Below are positions 10,502-17,867 of a stretch of DNA of 32,686 bases, piece by piece. The notes under the pieces are model-generated. The model ran no database searches, had not been told where the DNA came from, and worked only from the letters and a program-made list of their open reading frames with translations. The position numbers and the translations under genes are program-made. The stretch spans positions 1-32,686 of the forward strand of contig JAFTDR010000028.1 of the NCBI GenBank assembly GCA_017454105.1. Direction: 5' to 3'. Numbering within the stretch: position 1 is the first letter of the stretch; each line of letters begins with the position of its first letter. The DNA is from Desulfovibrionaceae bacterium (GTDB lineage Bacteria; Desulfobacterota; Desulfovibrionia; Desulfovibrionales; Desulfovibrionaceae).

Positions 10502-10529
10502 ACAATAGTAATCTACTAGGTTTTGTCAA
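10502..10529 (-). promoter_or_regulatory. Predicted promoter of metA-nifU-nifS with internal palindrome
   Basis: On the minus strand TTGACA (10529-10524) is a perfect -35, followed after 16 bp by TATTGT (10507-10502). The spacer contains the palindrome TAGTA-ATC-TACTA (10506-10518), placed where a bound repressor would block RNA polymerase. The metA start lies about 30 nt downstream. Confidence 0.6.
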
Positions 10530-10570
10530 TGCGGCAGTTTGGACTTTTGAGATGTTTTTGAGAAAAACAA

Positions 10571-10615
10571 TTGCTTTCCCAAGTCCTTCGATGTACACTC
10601 GTCACACTTTGTGTG
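10571..10615 (+). promoter_or_regulatory. Predicted promoter of the atpZ-atpI-atpB-atpE operon
   Basis: TTGCTT (10571-10576), 17 bp, TACACT (10594-10599). Directly after it, across the expected transcription start, is the palindrome CACAC-TTT-GTGTG (10603-10615). This placement supports ATG 10645, not the in-frame ATG at 10591, as the atpZ start. The palindrome could be an operator or a 5'-end hairpin. Confidence 0.45.
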
Positions 10616-10644
10616 GAACCATATCAACCGCTGGGGCCAAGCCG

Positions 10645-10929
10645 ATGCACTCTCAGGAAAACACTCCCGATAAGCCGAAAAGCGCGGGTTTCCGCGATTT
10701 TTTATCCCAGCAGCGCGACGGCATGAGTGCCCTGTCGAGTGTTGGGGTCATTGGTCTGCATATGGTGAGCGGTCCGCTTGTGGGATTTGCGATCGGCTAT
10801 GGTATTGACACATGGCTTGGCCTGCACCCGTGGGGAAAACTTGTGTTTCTGATAATCGGCATAGGCGCGGGCTTTTTGAATGTCTACCGCGACACGCAGA
10901 TTCTCCTTAGGCGCATGGCGAAAAAGTAG
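10645..10929 (+). CDS. atpZ: AtpZ/AtpI-family ATP synthase accessory membrane protein
   Basis: 94 residues, two predicted membrane helices (about 35-56 and 63-82) with the conserved pattern GPLVGFAIGYGIDTWLG then a second hydrophobic segment ending GFLNVYRD. This is the ATPase gene 1 (AtpZ) family, small proteins encoded at the head of atp operons and implicated in Mg2+ transport or c-ring assembly. I choose the ATG at 10645 because a predicted promoter covers the upstream in-frame ATG; the ribosome-binding site is weak. It is 9 nt from the next gene and leads the F0 operon. Confidence 0.75.
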   Translation: MHSQENTPDKPKSAGFRDFLSQQRDGMSALSSVGVIGLHMVSGPLVGFAIGYGIDTWLGLHPWGKLVFLIIGIGAGFLNVYRDTQILLRRMAKK

Positions 10930-10938
10930 GCGCAGTGC

Positions 10939-11376
10939 ATGAAATCATTCGTACATCGCTTAGGCGCACTTCCGTATGCTCTTGACAGATGGCTTTGGCA
11001 AAAAAAACTGGGCCATCCGCTTGTCATGCCCATAGTGCGCAACGAGATTCTCTGCGCCCTGGCAGGACTTGGGCTTGGGCTTCTTCTTGCGCCCATAACC
11101 CTCTGGCTTTTCTGGTTTGGCTTTGGCTTTGCCATTCTTGCCCTCACATTTTTCACCCTGGCTCACTTTTTTCTGCACATCCGCCTGGATGCCTACTCAA
11201 GCGCGCTCTTTATGCGGGTCTTGTTTCGCTGGTGCGGACGTCTCCTTGTGACCGCGCTTCTTCTGTATATCGCTCTTGTTCTTTGTGCGGCACCGGTTTC
11301 GGCTATACTTGCCGGTCTGGTCGCTGCCTCCGTTGTCGCATTGGTGACCTATGCAATACATGCGCAGAGGACTTAA
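10939..11376 (+). CDS. atpI: AtpI-like membrane protein (ATP synthase subunit I family)
   Basis: 145 residues with about four hydrophobic helices in two pairs (roughly 38-58, 59-80, 97-115, 118-138), as expected for the ATP synthase I chain family, thought to help assemble the c-ring. The sequence is poorly conserved, as usual for this family, and the assignment rests on length, topology and position between atpZ and atpB. Start ATG 10939, 9 nt after the atpZ stop. The track of aromatic residues in the second helix (LWLFWFGFGFAIL) is notable but not diagnostic. Confidence 0.7.
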   Translation: MKSFVHRLGALPYALDRWLWQKKLGHPLVMPIVRNEILCALAGLGLGLLLAPITLWLFWFGFGFAILALTFFTLAHFFLHIRLDAYSSALFMRVLFRWCGRLLVTALLLYIALVLCAAPVSAILAGLVAASVVALVTYAIHAQRT

Positions 11377-11410
11377 CCGTAGAACCTAACCGTTGAAAGA
11401 GGGGGTAAGT

Positions 11411-12118
11411 ATGGCCGGCGCACTGCCTGAACCAGTACTTCTATCAACAGCCCTTGGCATTGACGAGATACTGATCAATGGCCAAGTCATTGAATTCAAA
11501 CACGTTTTCTTTTCCTGGACAGCCATAGCCATCTTGGTCCTGCTTTCACTGCTGGTCCGCTGCAATCTTAAGGAAAAGACGCCGGGGATGTTGCAGAACG
11601 TCTTTGAAAGTGTCATAGACACGATAGAAAAATTCGTCGTGTCGAACATGGGAAAAGACGGCCATTTCTACACACCGCTGCTTGCGGGTATGTTTCTCTA
11701 TATTTTCTGCATGAATTTCCTGGGCCTTGTGCCTGGTTTCGACGCGCCGACGGCCAATCTGAACTCCACAGTCTGCATGGCCCTCTTCGTCTTTGTCCTC
11801 TACAATATCGTGGGCATGATACGCTGGAAGTTCGGCTACATCCATCAGTTCACCGGCCCCTCGAAGATTTTAATTCCGCTTATGCTGCCCCTTGAGATGG
11901 TTTCGCACCTTGCGCGTCCTCTCTCTCTTTCTCTCCGTCTTTTCGGAAATATCCGCGGCGAAGAGATCGTTATGATTCTTTTCTTCACAATGGCACCAAT
12001 TTTAAGTACAGTGCCGATATACGCGCTGTTCTTGCTCGGCAAGACAATGCAGGCCTTTGTCTTCTTCATGCTGACCATGTTCTACTTGAAGAGCGCTCTC
12101 GAAGGTCCTGAACACTAG
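11411..12118 (+). CDS. atpB: ATP synthase F0 subunit a
   Basis: Membrane stator subunit that forms the two proton half-channels against the c-ring. 235 residues from ATG 11411, with GAGGGGG just upstream; the frame is also open from a TTG at 11393, which I do not use. The essential arginine is in [14 protein letters not shown] on the penultimate helices, and the [10 protein letters not shown] motif is also typical. Five to six membrane helices. Followed after 50 nt by atpE. Confidence 0.96.
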   Translation: MAGALPEPVLLSTALGIDEILINGQVIEFKHVFFSWTAIAILVLLSLLVRCNLKEKTPGMLQNVFESVIDTIEKFVVSNMGKDGHFYTPLLAGMFLYIFCMNFLGLVPGFDAPTANLNSTVCMALFVFVLYNIVGMIRWKFGYIHQFTGPSKILIPLMLPLEMVSHLARPLSLSLRLFGNIRGEEIVMILFFTMAPILSTVPIYALFLLGKTMQAFVFFMLTMFYLKSALEGPEH

Positions 12119-12168
12119 CGGGGAATGGTCGTTTACGACCCAAACATATAACTTCGGAGGAATCTCCA

Positions 12169-12492
12169 ATGCGCAAACTTCTCTTCATCGTGCTGAACAC
12201 CGTTGCACTTCTGGGCATCGCAAGCCTCGCTTTCGCCGCCGGTCTTGATCCCATGGCCATGGGCTACAGCAACCTCGCTGCCGCTCTCGGCATCGGCATC
12301 GCCGCCTGCGGTTGCGGCTGCGGCATGGGCCTTGGCCTCAAGGGTGCTTGCGAAGGTGTTGCCCGCAATCCCGAAGTCAGCGGCAAAATCACCGGCACGA
12401 TGATTCTGGCCTTCGCGTTCATCGAATCGCTGGCCATTTACGCTCTTGTCATAAGCTTCATCCTTCTCTACACCAATCCGCTTGGTGCGTAG
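12169..12492 (+). CDS. atpE: ATP synthase F0 subunit c
   Basis: Proteolipid of the rotor ring, 107 residues. An N-terminal hydrophobic leader (1-24, ending SLAFAA) precedes the two-helix hairpin, as in other long c subunits. Helix 1 carries the glycine repeat in an unusual cysteine-rich form ([11 protein letters not shown]). The loop reads EGVARNPE, and helix 2 has the ion-binding glutamate in FAFIES. At the helix-1 position where Na+-binding c subunits have Gln there is Met, pointing to H+ rather than Na+. A near-perfect CGGAGGAA site 6 nt before the ATG suits the high copy number of this subunit. Confidence 0.95.
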   Translation: MRKLLFIVLNTVALLGIASLAFAAGLDPMAMGYSNLAAALGIGIAACGCGCGMGLGLKGACEGVARNPEVSGKITGTMILAFAFIESLAIYALVISFILLYTNPLGA

Positions 12493-12518
12493 TAGTTATA
12501 CACATACGCAGGACATAC

Positions 12519-12550
12519 GGGTGAGCGGGCTTCCCCCTCACCCTTTCTTT
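12519..12550 (+). terminator. Terminator after atpE
   Basis: GGGTGAG (12519-12525) pairs with CTCACCC (12537-12543). An inner GGG/CCC pair closes a CTTC loop with one bulged C. TTTCTTT follows. It lies 26 nt after the atpE stop. Confidence 0.85.
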
Positions 12551-12559
12551 CGACTGTCT

Positions 12560-12609
12560 GAACAAAAAAACAATTCATTTCCCTAGGGAGATGAATTGTT
12601 TTTTTGTTC
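12560..12609. terminator. 50-nt near-perfect palindrome, probable bidirectional terminator
   Basis: The 25 bases 12560-12584 are the reverse complement of 12585-12609 with one mismatch, which becomes a G-U pair. The core arm CAATTCAT is flanked outside by seven A on the left and seven T on the right. On either strand this gives a hairpin followed by a T-run. It lies between the atpE terminator and rex, and 28 nt before the rex start. Confidence 0.7.
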
Positions 12610-12637
12610 CAGACCAAACTCTCACAGCGGGAACCGT

Positions 12638-13306
12638 ATGTATACGCCGCCGAAAAGCAAGCATATTCCACAGGCAACCATCAAGCGCCTAGCGACCTAT
12701 GTGCAGGTTCTTGAGAGCTTGCAGCGCGACAATATCGACCTTGTGGCCTCGCGTCCGCTTGCCGAGGCCTGCGGCGTGCAGGGATCGCAGGTGCGCAAGG
12801 ATCTCGCGTATTTTGGCGAGTTCGGGATTCGGGGAGTGGGCTATCAGGTGAAGAATCTGATACTTGCGATAACCACATCCCTGGGCGTTGATCATGAGTG
12901 GCCCATGGTCCTGCTCGGTGTCGGCAATCTTGGGCGGGCGATCATAAATCACATAGGCTTTCACGCCCACGGCTTCCGGATCCAGGCGATTTTCGACTGC
13001 GATCCTGAAAAAATCGGCAAGACTGCGCACGGCTTTGAAATCCTGCCACCCGAGGCTCTTGCCCCGATTGTCGCAATGCATAAGATAGAAATCGGCATTG
13101 TCACGACGAAGCCGAACTCAGCCCAGCTTGCCGCAGACACCTTGGTTAGCGCCGGCATCTCCGCGATCCTAAATTTCTCGCCCGCCCGTATCAAGGTGCC
13201 AGAATCCATCCATGTCGAATATGTCGACTTCTTCCGCCAGCTCTACAGTCTCGTTTTTGACATCGTCCGCGACAAGACAAGCGTTTGGGACGACAATGAC
13301 AGTTAG
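12638..13306 (+). CDS. rex: Redox-sensing transcriptional repressor Rex
   Basis: 222 residues. An N-terminal winged helix (QATIKRLATYVQVLESL ... GSQVRKDLAYFGEFGIRG) is followed by a Rossmann fold with the NADH-binding LLGVGNLGRAI and a final segment (VDFFRQLYSLVFDIV) that swaps between subunits in the family. Rex senses the NADH/NAD+ ratio and represses energy genes; in sulfate reducers it is known to act on sulfate-reduction and ATP synthase genes. I use ATG 12638 (MYTPPKSKHIPQA), with a weak GGGAA site. An in-frame extension to 12596 would start inside the palindrome. No separate promoter is visible, so rex may rely on read-through from atpE. Confidence 0.96.
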   Translation: MYTPPKSKHIPQATIKRLATYVQVLESLQRDNIDLVASRPLAEACGVQGSQVRKDLAYFGEFGIRGVGYQVKNLILAITTSLGVDHEWPMVLLGVGNLGRAIINHIGFHAHGFRIQAIFDCDPEKIGKTAHGFEILPPEALAPIVAMHKIEIGIVTTKPNSAQLAADTLVSAGISAILNFSPARIKVPESIHVEYVDFFRQLYSLVFDIVRDKTSVWDDNDS

Positions 13307-13314
13307 GAGGTCGC

Positions 13315-14079
13315 ATGCATTTAGTGCAGCGCATCTGGGACGCTCTCTCGTTTTTGACCTGTATTCCGGCGAGAAGGGACCAGACTGCGGCCGCATGCGC
13401 GGAGAGCTTTCTTTTTTTCGCGCCGGCCGGCCTCCTTATAGGCTGTCTCCTCCTTGCGCTCAGCCTCCCCCTCCCTGTGTGTTGTCTGGAAAATGAGGCC
13501 GGTCTTGCGCCTCTCCTTTTCGCCTGGATTTGGCTTGTTTTCGAGTGTATGCTCACCCGCGCCCTGCACTGGGATGGTTTAGCCGATGTCTTTGACGCTC
13601 TTGGGAGTGGCCGGACTGGGGACGAGTTTTTTGCGGTACTTAGCGACAGCCGCATCGGCACCTTTGGTGTACTCGGTCTTCTTTTTGTTTTTTCCGGCCA
13701 GTTTCTCGCTCTTCAAGCCCTTTTTGCCAAGAAAGAGTGGCTTAGCCTTGTGCTTGCACCAGCCTGGGCTCGAGCCGTGCCCCTCGTCCTTGCTGCGCGC
13801 TTTTCTTTCCGTCAAGACTCCCGCCTGGGACTCTTCTTTGCGCGCGTAGTAAACCAGCATCCAGGGGCAATACCTGTACACGCAACTCTCCTCCTTCTCC
13901 TTCCGATCCTTCAAAGCTTTCTTCTAAGCCCCCTCTTCCTCCTCCTCATTCCCCTGCAGTATGGACTTATCTCGCTTCTTGTTTTGTGCGCAAAGAAACA
14001 GGGAGGTTTGTCCGGCGATTTTTTAGGGGCCAGCATTGAGCTAAGCCAGCTTCTTTTTCTCTTTCTTGCGTTTTTGTGA
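13315..14079 (+). CDS. cobS: Adenosylcobinamide-GDP ribazoletransferase (cobalamin synthase)
   Basis: Integral membrane enzyme that joins adenosylcobinamide-GDP to alpha-ribazole in the last steps of B12 synthesis. 254 residues, strongly hydrophobic. The family signatures LTRALHWDGLADVFDALGSG and LSDSRIGTFGVLGL, with their acidic metal-binding residues, are intact. TTAGGAGG lies 5 nt before the ATG, only 8 nt after rex. The downstream nitroreductase begins 34 nt later, so rex, cobS and the nitroreductase probably share a transcript. Confidence 0.95.
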   Translation: MHLVQRIWDALSFLTCIPARRDQTAAACAESFLFFAPAGLLIGCLLLALSLPLPVCCLENEAGLAPLLFAWIWLVFECMLTRALHWDGLADVFDALGSGRTGDEFFAVLSDSRIGTFGVLGLLFVFSGQFLALQALFAKKEWLSLVLAPAWARAVPLVLAARFSFRQDSRLGLFFARVVNQHPGAIPVHATLLLLLPILQSFLLSPLFLLLIPLQYGLISLLVLCAKKQGGLSGDFLGASIELSQLLFLFLAFL

Positions 14080-14113
14080 TGCGCCGTGCGCGATACAACT
14101 TTTAGGAGGAACT

Positions 14114-14695
14114 ATGGATTTTCTCTCATTTGTCCAGCAGGCGAGAACATGCAGGCGTTTTGTGCAGGAAAAAGCCCTGCACACCGAGGATCTTGACTGG
14201 CTGGTCTCCTGCGCCAGACTCACCCCCTCTGCCCGGAACGCCCAGGTGGTCCGCTTTATCGAGGTCACAGGGGAAGCCTGTGAAAAAGTCTTTCCGCTCA
14301 CACATTGGGCCATGGCGCTTAAGGACTGGAAGGGCCCAGCGGAAGGCGAGCGCCCAACTGCCTTTTTGGCCCTTCTTCTGCCCGAGAAGGCCGACGCCTT
14401 AGCCTCCGTTGATCTTGGCATTGTTGCGCAGACAATTCAGCTTGCCGCCCACAGTAGAGATCTTGGCTGCTGTATTATCAAATCCTTTGAGCTTGGCAAA
14501 ATGACGGAACTTCTTCCTGTCCCAGAGGGCTATGTGATTTCTCTGGTCTTAGGCCTTGGGGTCGCGGCGGAAAAACGCGTTGTGAGCGATGTGCCAGAGG
14601 ATGGCTCACTCTCCTACTGGCGGGATGAGGCGGGCACGCATTATGTGCCGAAGCGTTCTCTCTCGGACCTTATTGTCGCCCGCGTCTCGAAGTGA
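14114..14695 (+). CDS. Nitroreductase family protein
   Basis: 193 residues of the FMN-dependent nitroreductase fold. The N-terminal RTCRRFVQEKALHTEDL and LTPSARNAQVVRFI segments are the usual flavin-binding region, and GIVAQTIQLAAHSRDLGCC is the central helix. Start ATG 14114 with AGGAGG 5 nt upstream. Its place between cobS and cbiA raises the idea of BluB (lower B12 ligand synthesis, same fold), but the motifs look like generic nitroreductases and not BluB, so the substrate is unknown. Its last 26 nt overlap the end of the convergent cbiA. Confidence 0.88.
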   Translation: MDFLSFVQQARTCRRFVQEKALHTEDLDWLVSCARLTPSARNAQVVRFIEVTGEACEKVFPLTHWAMALKDWKGPAEGERPTAFLALLLPEKADALASVDLGIVAQTIQLAAHSRDLGCCIIKSFELGKMTELLPVPEGYVISLVLGLGVAAEKRVVSDVPEDGSLSYWRDEAGTHYVPKRSLSDLIVARVSK

Positions 14696-16115
14696 CCGCG
14701 AGATCGACAAAGCGCGGCGCCCACTCAGGCGTCGCTTGCGCGAAGATATGCGTGTAGGAGGCCCAGACAGCATGGCGGCAGAGCCCGTCCATTGACTGTT
14801 CGTAGCCGAGCCCAAGGCCTTTTTTGAGGCCTAGGACACAGCGTTCACTTGTCTTGGTTACGCGCGAGTAGTGGAACTCGTGGCCGCGTATGCGCGTGCC
14901 CTTCTTGTAGAAGGGCGTGTCCACAAGCACTTCGCCTTCAGTGTAGCCCAGTCCTTGGGGTTTCTCGAAAAAGGTGATCTCAGCTTTAAAAATGCCGGCC
15001 ATAGAGTAGCGCGCGCCGCGGACAAGAAGAGACTCGGCTAAGAGCATGAGGCCCCCGCATTCAGCATAGATCGGCCGCTTATCTTCGGCCATGGCCCGTA
15101 TGGTGGAAATCTTAGGCGAGTTTGCGATTGTCCAGGCCATGTCTTCTGGAAAGCCACCGCCAATATAGAGGCCGTCGAGAGAAGACCAGGCGTCATCCTC
15201 TCCGTTGGAACCAGCTTGTGTGAGTGTCAGAGGGATCAGGGTGGCGCCATTTCTGCGCAGAGCCTCGAGATTTTCCTCATAGTAAAACCAGAAGGCCTGA
15301 TCGCGTATGTAGCCAATGGTTGCGCGGGGGGATGTGACGGTAATCTGTTCTGCGCGCACATCCTGCTTGCGCTTTGATCGCATGCAAAGGAGCGCAAGAT
15401 CGCAGTTTTCGCGAAGATAGGCTGAGAGTTTGTCTAGGCGCAGCTCAATGTCACAGGCTAGTTCCACCCCGGCGCTTGCTATGCCCATGTGGCGTTCTGG
15501 CAGGGGATTGTGCGCTAAGCGCGGCAGGGCGCCAATAACTGGGATGGCGCATGTGTCAGAGAGAACCTCTGTTATGAGCTTCTCCTGCCGTTTTGTGCCG
15601 ATATTGTTTAAGAGAATGCCGGCAAAGGATATGTCCGGCTCAAAGCGCGTAAGTCCAAGCACAAGAGCCGCGACAGTCCTGGTCATCTTTGTGCAGTTGA
15701 GCACAAGGAGGATTGGGACATCAAGAGTGCGGGCAAGCTCAGCTGTGGAACAGCTGCCCTCTTTGTCTACGCCGTCAAAAAGGCCCCTATTGCCTTCAAT
15801 AAGGGCGAAGAGAGGTTTTTTTCTCCTATCGTCCGCTCGTAGTGTGAGAGCGGAGCTATAGAGTGTTTTTAGTTCTTCCTTGGTCAGAAGATAGGGGTCA
15901 AGATTGGTTGCTGGAAAGCCCGTTGCGCGGGCGAGCCAGGCTGCGTCGATATAGTCCGGTCCTTTTTTGAAGGCCTTGACAGGATAGCCCAGATCTGTGA
16001 GAGCCCGCGCAAGGCCGAGGGACACAAGTGTTTTTCCGCCGCCGCCCCTTGGGGCCGCAACGCAGAGAGAGAGGTAGTCTAGGCTTTGTCTATTGTCTTT
16101 GTGTGCAATTGGCAT
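14670..16115 (-). CDS. cbiA: Cobyrinate a,c-diamide synthase
   Basis: ATP- and glutamine-dependent amidation of cobyrinic acid in B12 synthesis. 481 residues, standard for the family: an N-terminal dethiobiotin-synthetase-like domain with P-loop APRGGGGKT (21-29) and GPDYIDAAW, then a class I glutamine amidotransferase domain with nucleophile Cys353 (YAECGGLMLLAE) and the late GHEFHYS histidine. Start ATG 16115; the ribosome-binding site is weak. It lies downstream of the AICAR transformylase gene on the same strand but after a terminator-like hairpin, so it probably has its own promoter, though none is clear in the 70 bp available. Confidence 0.93.
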   Translation of the reverse strand: MPIAHKDNRQSLDYLSLCVAAPRGGGGKTLVSLGLARALTDLGYPVKAFKKGPDYIDAAWLARATGFPATNLDPYLLTKEELKTLYSSALTLRADDRRKKPLFALIEGNRGLFDGVDKEGSCSTAELARTLDVPILLVLNCTKMTRTVAALVLGLTRFEPDISFAGILLNNIGTKRQEKLITEVLSDTCAIPVIGALPRLAHNPLPERHMGIASAGVELACDIELRLDKLSAYLRENCDLALLCMRSKRKQDVRAEQITVTSPRATIGYIRDQAFWFYYEENLEALRRNGATLIPLTLTQAGSNGEDDAWSSLDGLYIGGGFPEDMAWTIANSPKISTIRAMAEDKRPIYAECGGLMLLAESLLVRGARYSMAGIFKAEITFFEKPQGLGYTEGEVLVDTPFYKKGTRIRGHEFHYSRVTKTSERCVLGLKKGLGLGYEQSMDGLCRHAVWASYTHIFAQATPEWAPRFVDLAVTSRRGRQ

Positions 16116-16184
16116 GTGCTGTCCGCGTCCGTGTATGCAAGTCTCGGCTTTTGGCTTGAGATTTGTTTTGGCCTAATAGTTAGA

Positions 16185-16210
16185 GAAACCCCGGATGAAT
16201 CCGGGGTTTC
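16185..16210 (-). terminator. Hairpin after the AICAR transformylase gene
   Basis: GAAACCCCGGAT and ATCCGGGGTTTC form a perfect 12-bp inverted repeat with almost no loop. It lies 12 nt after the stop codon on the minus strand. The trailing T-run is short (TTTC, then TCTAACT), so termination may be partial and allow some cbiA read-through. Confidence 0.7.
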
Positions 16211-16221
16211 GTCTGTGGGAC

Positions 16222-17502
16222 TTAGTGCTTAAATGAGCGCTGCGCCGTAAAGACCATGGCGACCTGGGGGCTCGCCTCATTGCAGGCCATAATGACCTCT
16301 GCGTCCCGTAATGATCCGCCTGGTTGGGCTACGGCGGTCACGCCTTCGCGTATTGCGACATCAACGCCGTCTCTAAAGGGGAAAAAGCCGTCTGAGACAA
16401 GACGCGAGCCCACAAGGCCGCCGTGCGCCTTCTTTGTTTTTTCCTCGATATCGGCCAGCGTGTCTGCGAGATCGCTTTTTTTCTGCGCCGCCTGTTGTAA
16501 TTCGTAGAGGGAGAGTCCTTTTTCCTGAAAGGCGAGCCTGTCAGCGTACTTTGTGTAGGCTTTGTGGATTGCCAGCTCAACGCAGCCCACACGGTCCTGT
16601 TCGCCTGTACCGATTGCGCAGGTCACCCCGTCGCGGGCAAAGATCACCGAATTTGAGGTCACCCCGGCCTCGACTGCCCACGCAAAGCGCAGATCGTCCA
16701 TTTCCTCTTCCGTCGGCTTGCGGGTTGCAACGGAGAGGCCCTCCTTTGTTGTGGTCTGCGCGGGCAAAAAGTCCGTGTTCGCAAGAATTCTGTCTGTGAA
16801 GGACTTCTGGAGAATGAGACCGCCGTCTGCGAGGCTTTTGATATCGAGGAAACTTGAGTGTGTGAGTTCCTCAAGGCGCCCTAGGCCAGGAAGCTCCATG
16901 ATGCGCAGGTTTTTGCGGCTCTTTATGATCTCAATTGTCCCTTCTTCATATGCTGGGGCAGCGACGACTTCAAAATAGTTTGCCTGGACAAGATCGGCCG
17001 CCTCCTTGGTGAAGGGCCTATTGATCACAAGGGCGCCGCCAAAGGCCGCAATGCGGTCGCAATAGAAGGCTTTTGCGAGCGCGTCGCCCACGCCCTCTTT
17101 TGACCAGGCGCAGCCGCAGGGATTGTTGTGTTTCACAATAACTGCGCAAGGCCGCTCTGTTAGGTACTGCAGAATATTGGCCGCATTGTCCACGTCTGTG
17201 AGATTTGTCTTGCCTGGATGCTTGCCCGCCTGGATCATCTGCCCTTCCGTCATGGCGGAGACAATGGCGTTTTCCGGTTTGCGCAGCGCAAAACCGGCAA
17301 GGGGCTCTGGTTGACTTGTGAGCTGATAGAGAGCTGCCGGCTGATCTGGGTTTTCGCCGTAGCGCAGGCCTTTATGCTCCCCGTCGATTGTCCAGGTGCG
17401 CTTTGTGTAGGTGAGCTTTTGATCCCCGAGGATGAGGGTGACGGTTTCTGGGAAATCGTCCGTGACTATTGTTTTGTACATGGCCTTGAGATCGTTTGGC
17501 AT
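16222..17502 (-). CDS. AICAR transformylase without IMP cyclohydrolase domain (PurH-type)
   Basis: 426 residues covering only the formyltransferase half of bifunctional PurH, which adds the last carbon of the purine ring from 10-formyl-tetrahydrofolate. It has LRYGENPDQPAALYQ, the catalytic KHNNPCGC (Lys124-His125), and the C-terminal SDGFFPFRDGVD and QPGGSLRDAEVI motifs. Start ATG 17502 (MPNDLKAMYKTIV) with TTGGAG 7 nt upstream; the longer open frame upstream is non-coding in character. The cyclohydrolase (MGS-like) domain is absent, so IMP ring closure must be done by a separate protein outside the window. Divergent from rpoZ. Confidence 0.93.
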   Translation of the reverse strand: MPNDLKAMYKTIVTDDFPETVTLILGDQKLTYTKRTWTIDGEHKGLRYGENPDQPAALYQLTSQPEPLAGFALRKPENAIVSAMTEGQMIQAGKHPGKTNLTDVDNAANILQYLTERPCAVIVKHNNPCGCAWSKEGVGDALAKAFYCDRIAAFGGALVINRPFTKEAADLVQANYFEVVAAPAYEEGTIEIIKSRKNLRIMELPGLGRLEELTHSSFLDIKSLADGGLILQKSFTDRILANTDFLPAQTTTKEGLSVATRKPTEEEMDDLRFAWAVEAGVTSNSVIFARDGVTCAIGTGEQDRVGCVELAIHKAYTKYADRLAFQEKGLSLYELQQAAQKKSDLADTLADIEEKTKKAHGGLVGSRLVSDGFFPFRDGVDVAIREGVTAVAQPGGSLRDAEVIMACNEASPQVAMVFTAQRSFKH

Positions 17503-17867
17503 AGGCACTCCAAAGCGTGTTTTTTCCTGTTTACGGCTTGCGCAATGTGGCCAAAGCCATACGCGAGCCCAAAAAAGTCCCAAAGAAAATTCGGGAGAGG
17601 GGAGAAGCGCTAAACTACTACACTTGCGCAAATCCCGCAATCGCTTGCGCGCATTTTGCCTTGACAAGTAGGGGGGATGTCTATAAAAATTTACATTTCT
17701 GTTGCCTATCGGTCTAGAAAGATTGCTCGTATTTCTGGTACAATGCCACCCGGCATTCTGCCAGATGCCTATAGTGATTGTATTGTGTACTCCCCTGCTC
17801 ATTTTTGAGCGGGGACTTTTCTTGTGTTTCGTGTGGCCGGCAGAAGCTGCCAAGGAGCGGAAGACGT
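17503..17867. promoter_or_regulatory. Divergent regulatory region with rpoZ leader
   Basis: No gene. On the plus strand there is TTGACA (17661-17666) with TATAAA 15 bp later, and a better extended -10 TGGTACAAT (17737-17744) predicting a start near 17751. A short hairpin, GGCAT (17752-17756) with ATGCC (17765-17769), and the terminator at 17791-17823 follow before the rpoZ ribosome-binding site. On the minus strand the promoter for the transformylase gene is not obvious; TTGCGG-17-TAGTTT near 17590-17635 is a weak candidate. Confidence 0.45.
17791..17823 (+). terminator. Terminator inside the rpoZ leader
   Basis: TCCCC(T)GCTCA pairs with TGAGCGGGGA around a four-T loop with one bulged T. CTTTTCTT follows. 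It lies 44 nt upstream of rpoZ and downstream of the only good plus-strand promoters. It must therefore either attenuate rpoZ-dnaJ transcription or end a short RNA of about 70 nt. Confidence 0.75.

Noticed and set aside
12560-12609. Palindrome before rex considered as a Rex autoregulatory site
   Set aside because: It does not contain TTGTGA-N6-TCACAA or a close variant; A/T-run flanks fit a bidirectional terminator better.
14114-14695. Nitroreductase considered as BluB because of its B12 gene neighbours
   Set aside because: The N-terminal motif is that of general nitroreductases and the protein is shorter than BluB; no specific BluB signature seen.
17503-17853. 117-codon N-terminal extension of the AICAR transformylase frame
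   Set aside because: It has no purH cyclohydrolase motifs, runs through the regulatory region, and a proper ribosome-binding site precedes the internal ATG at 17502.
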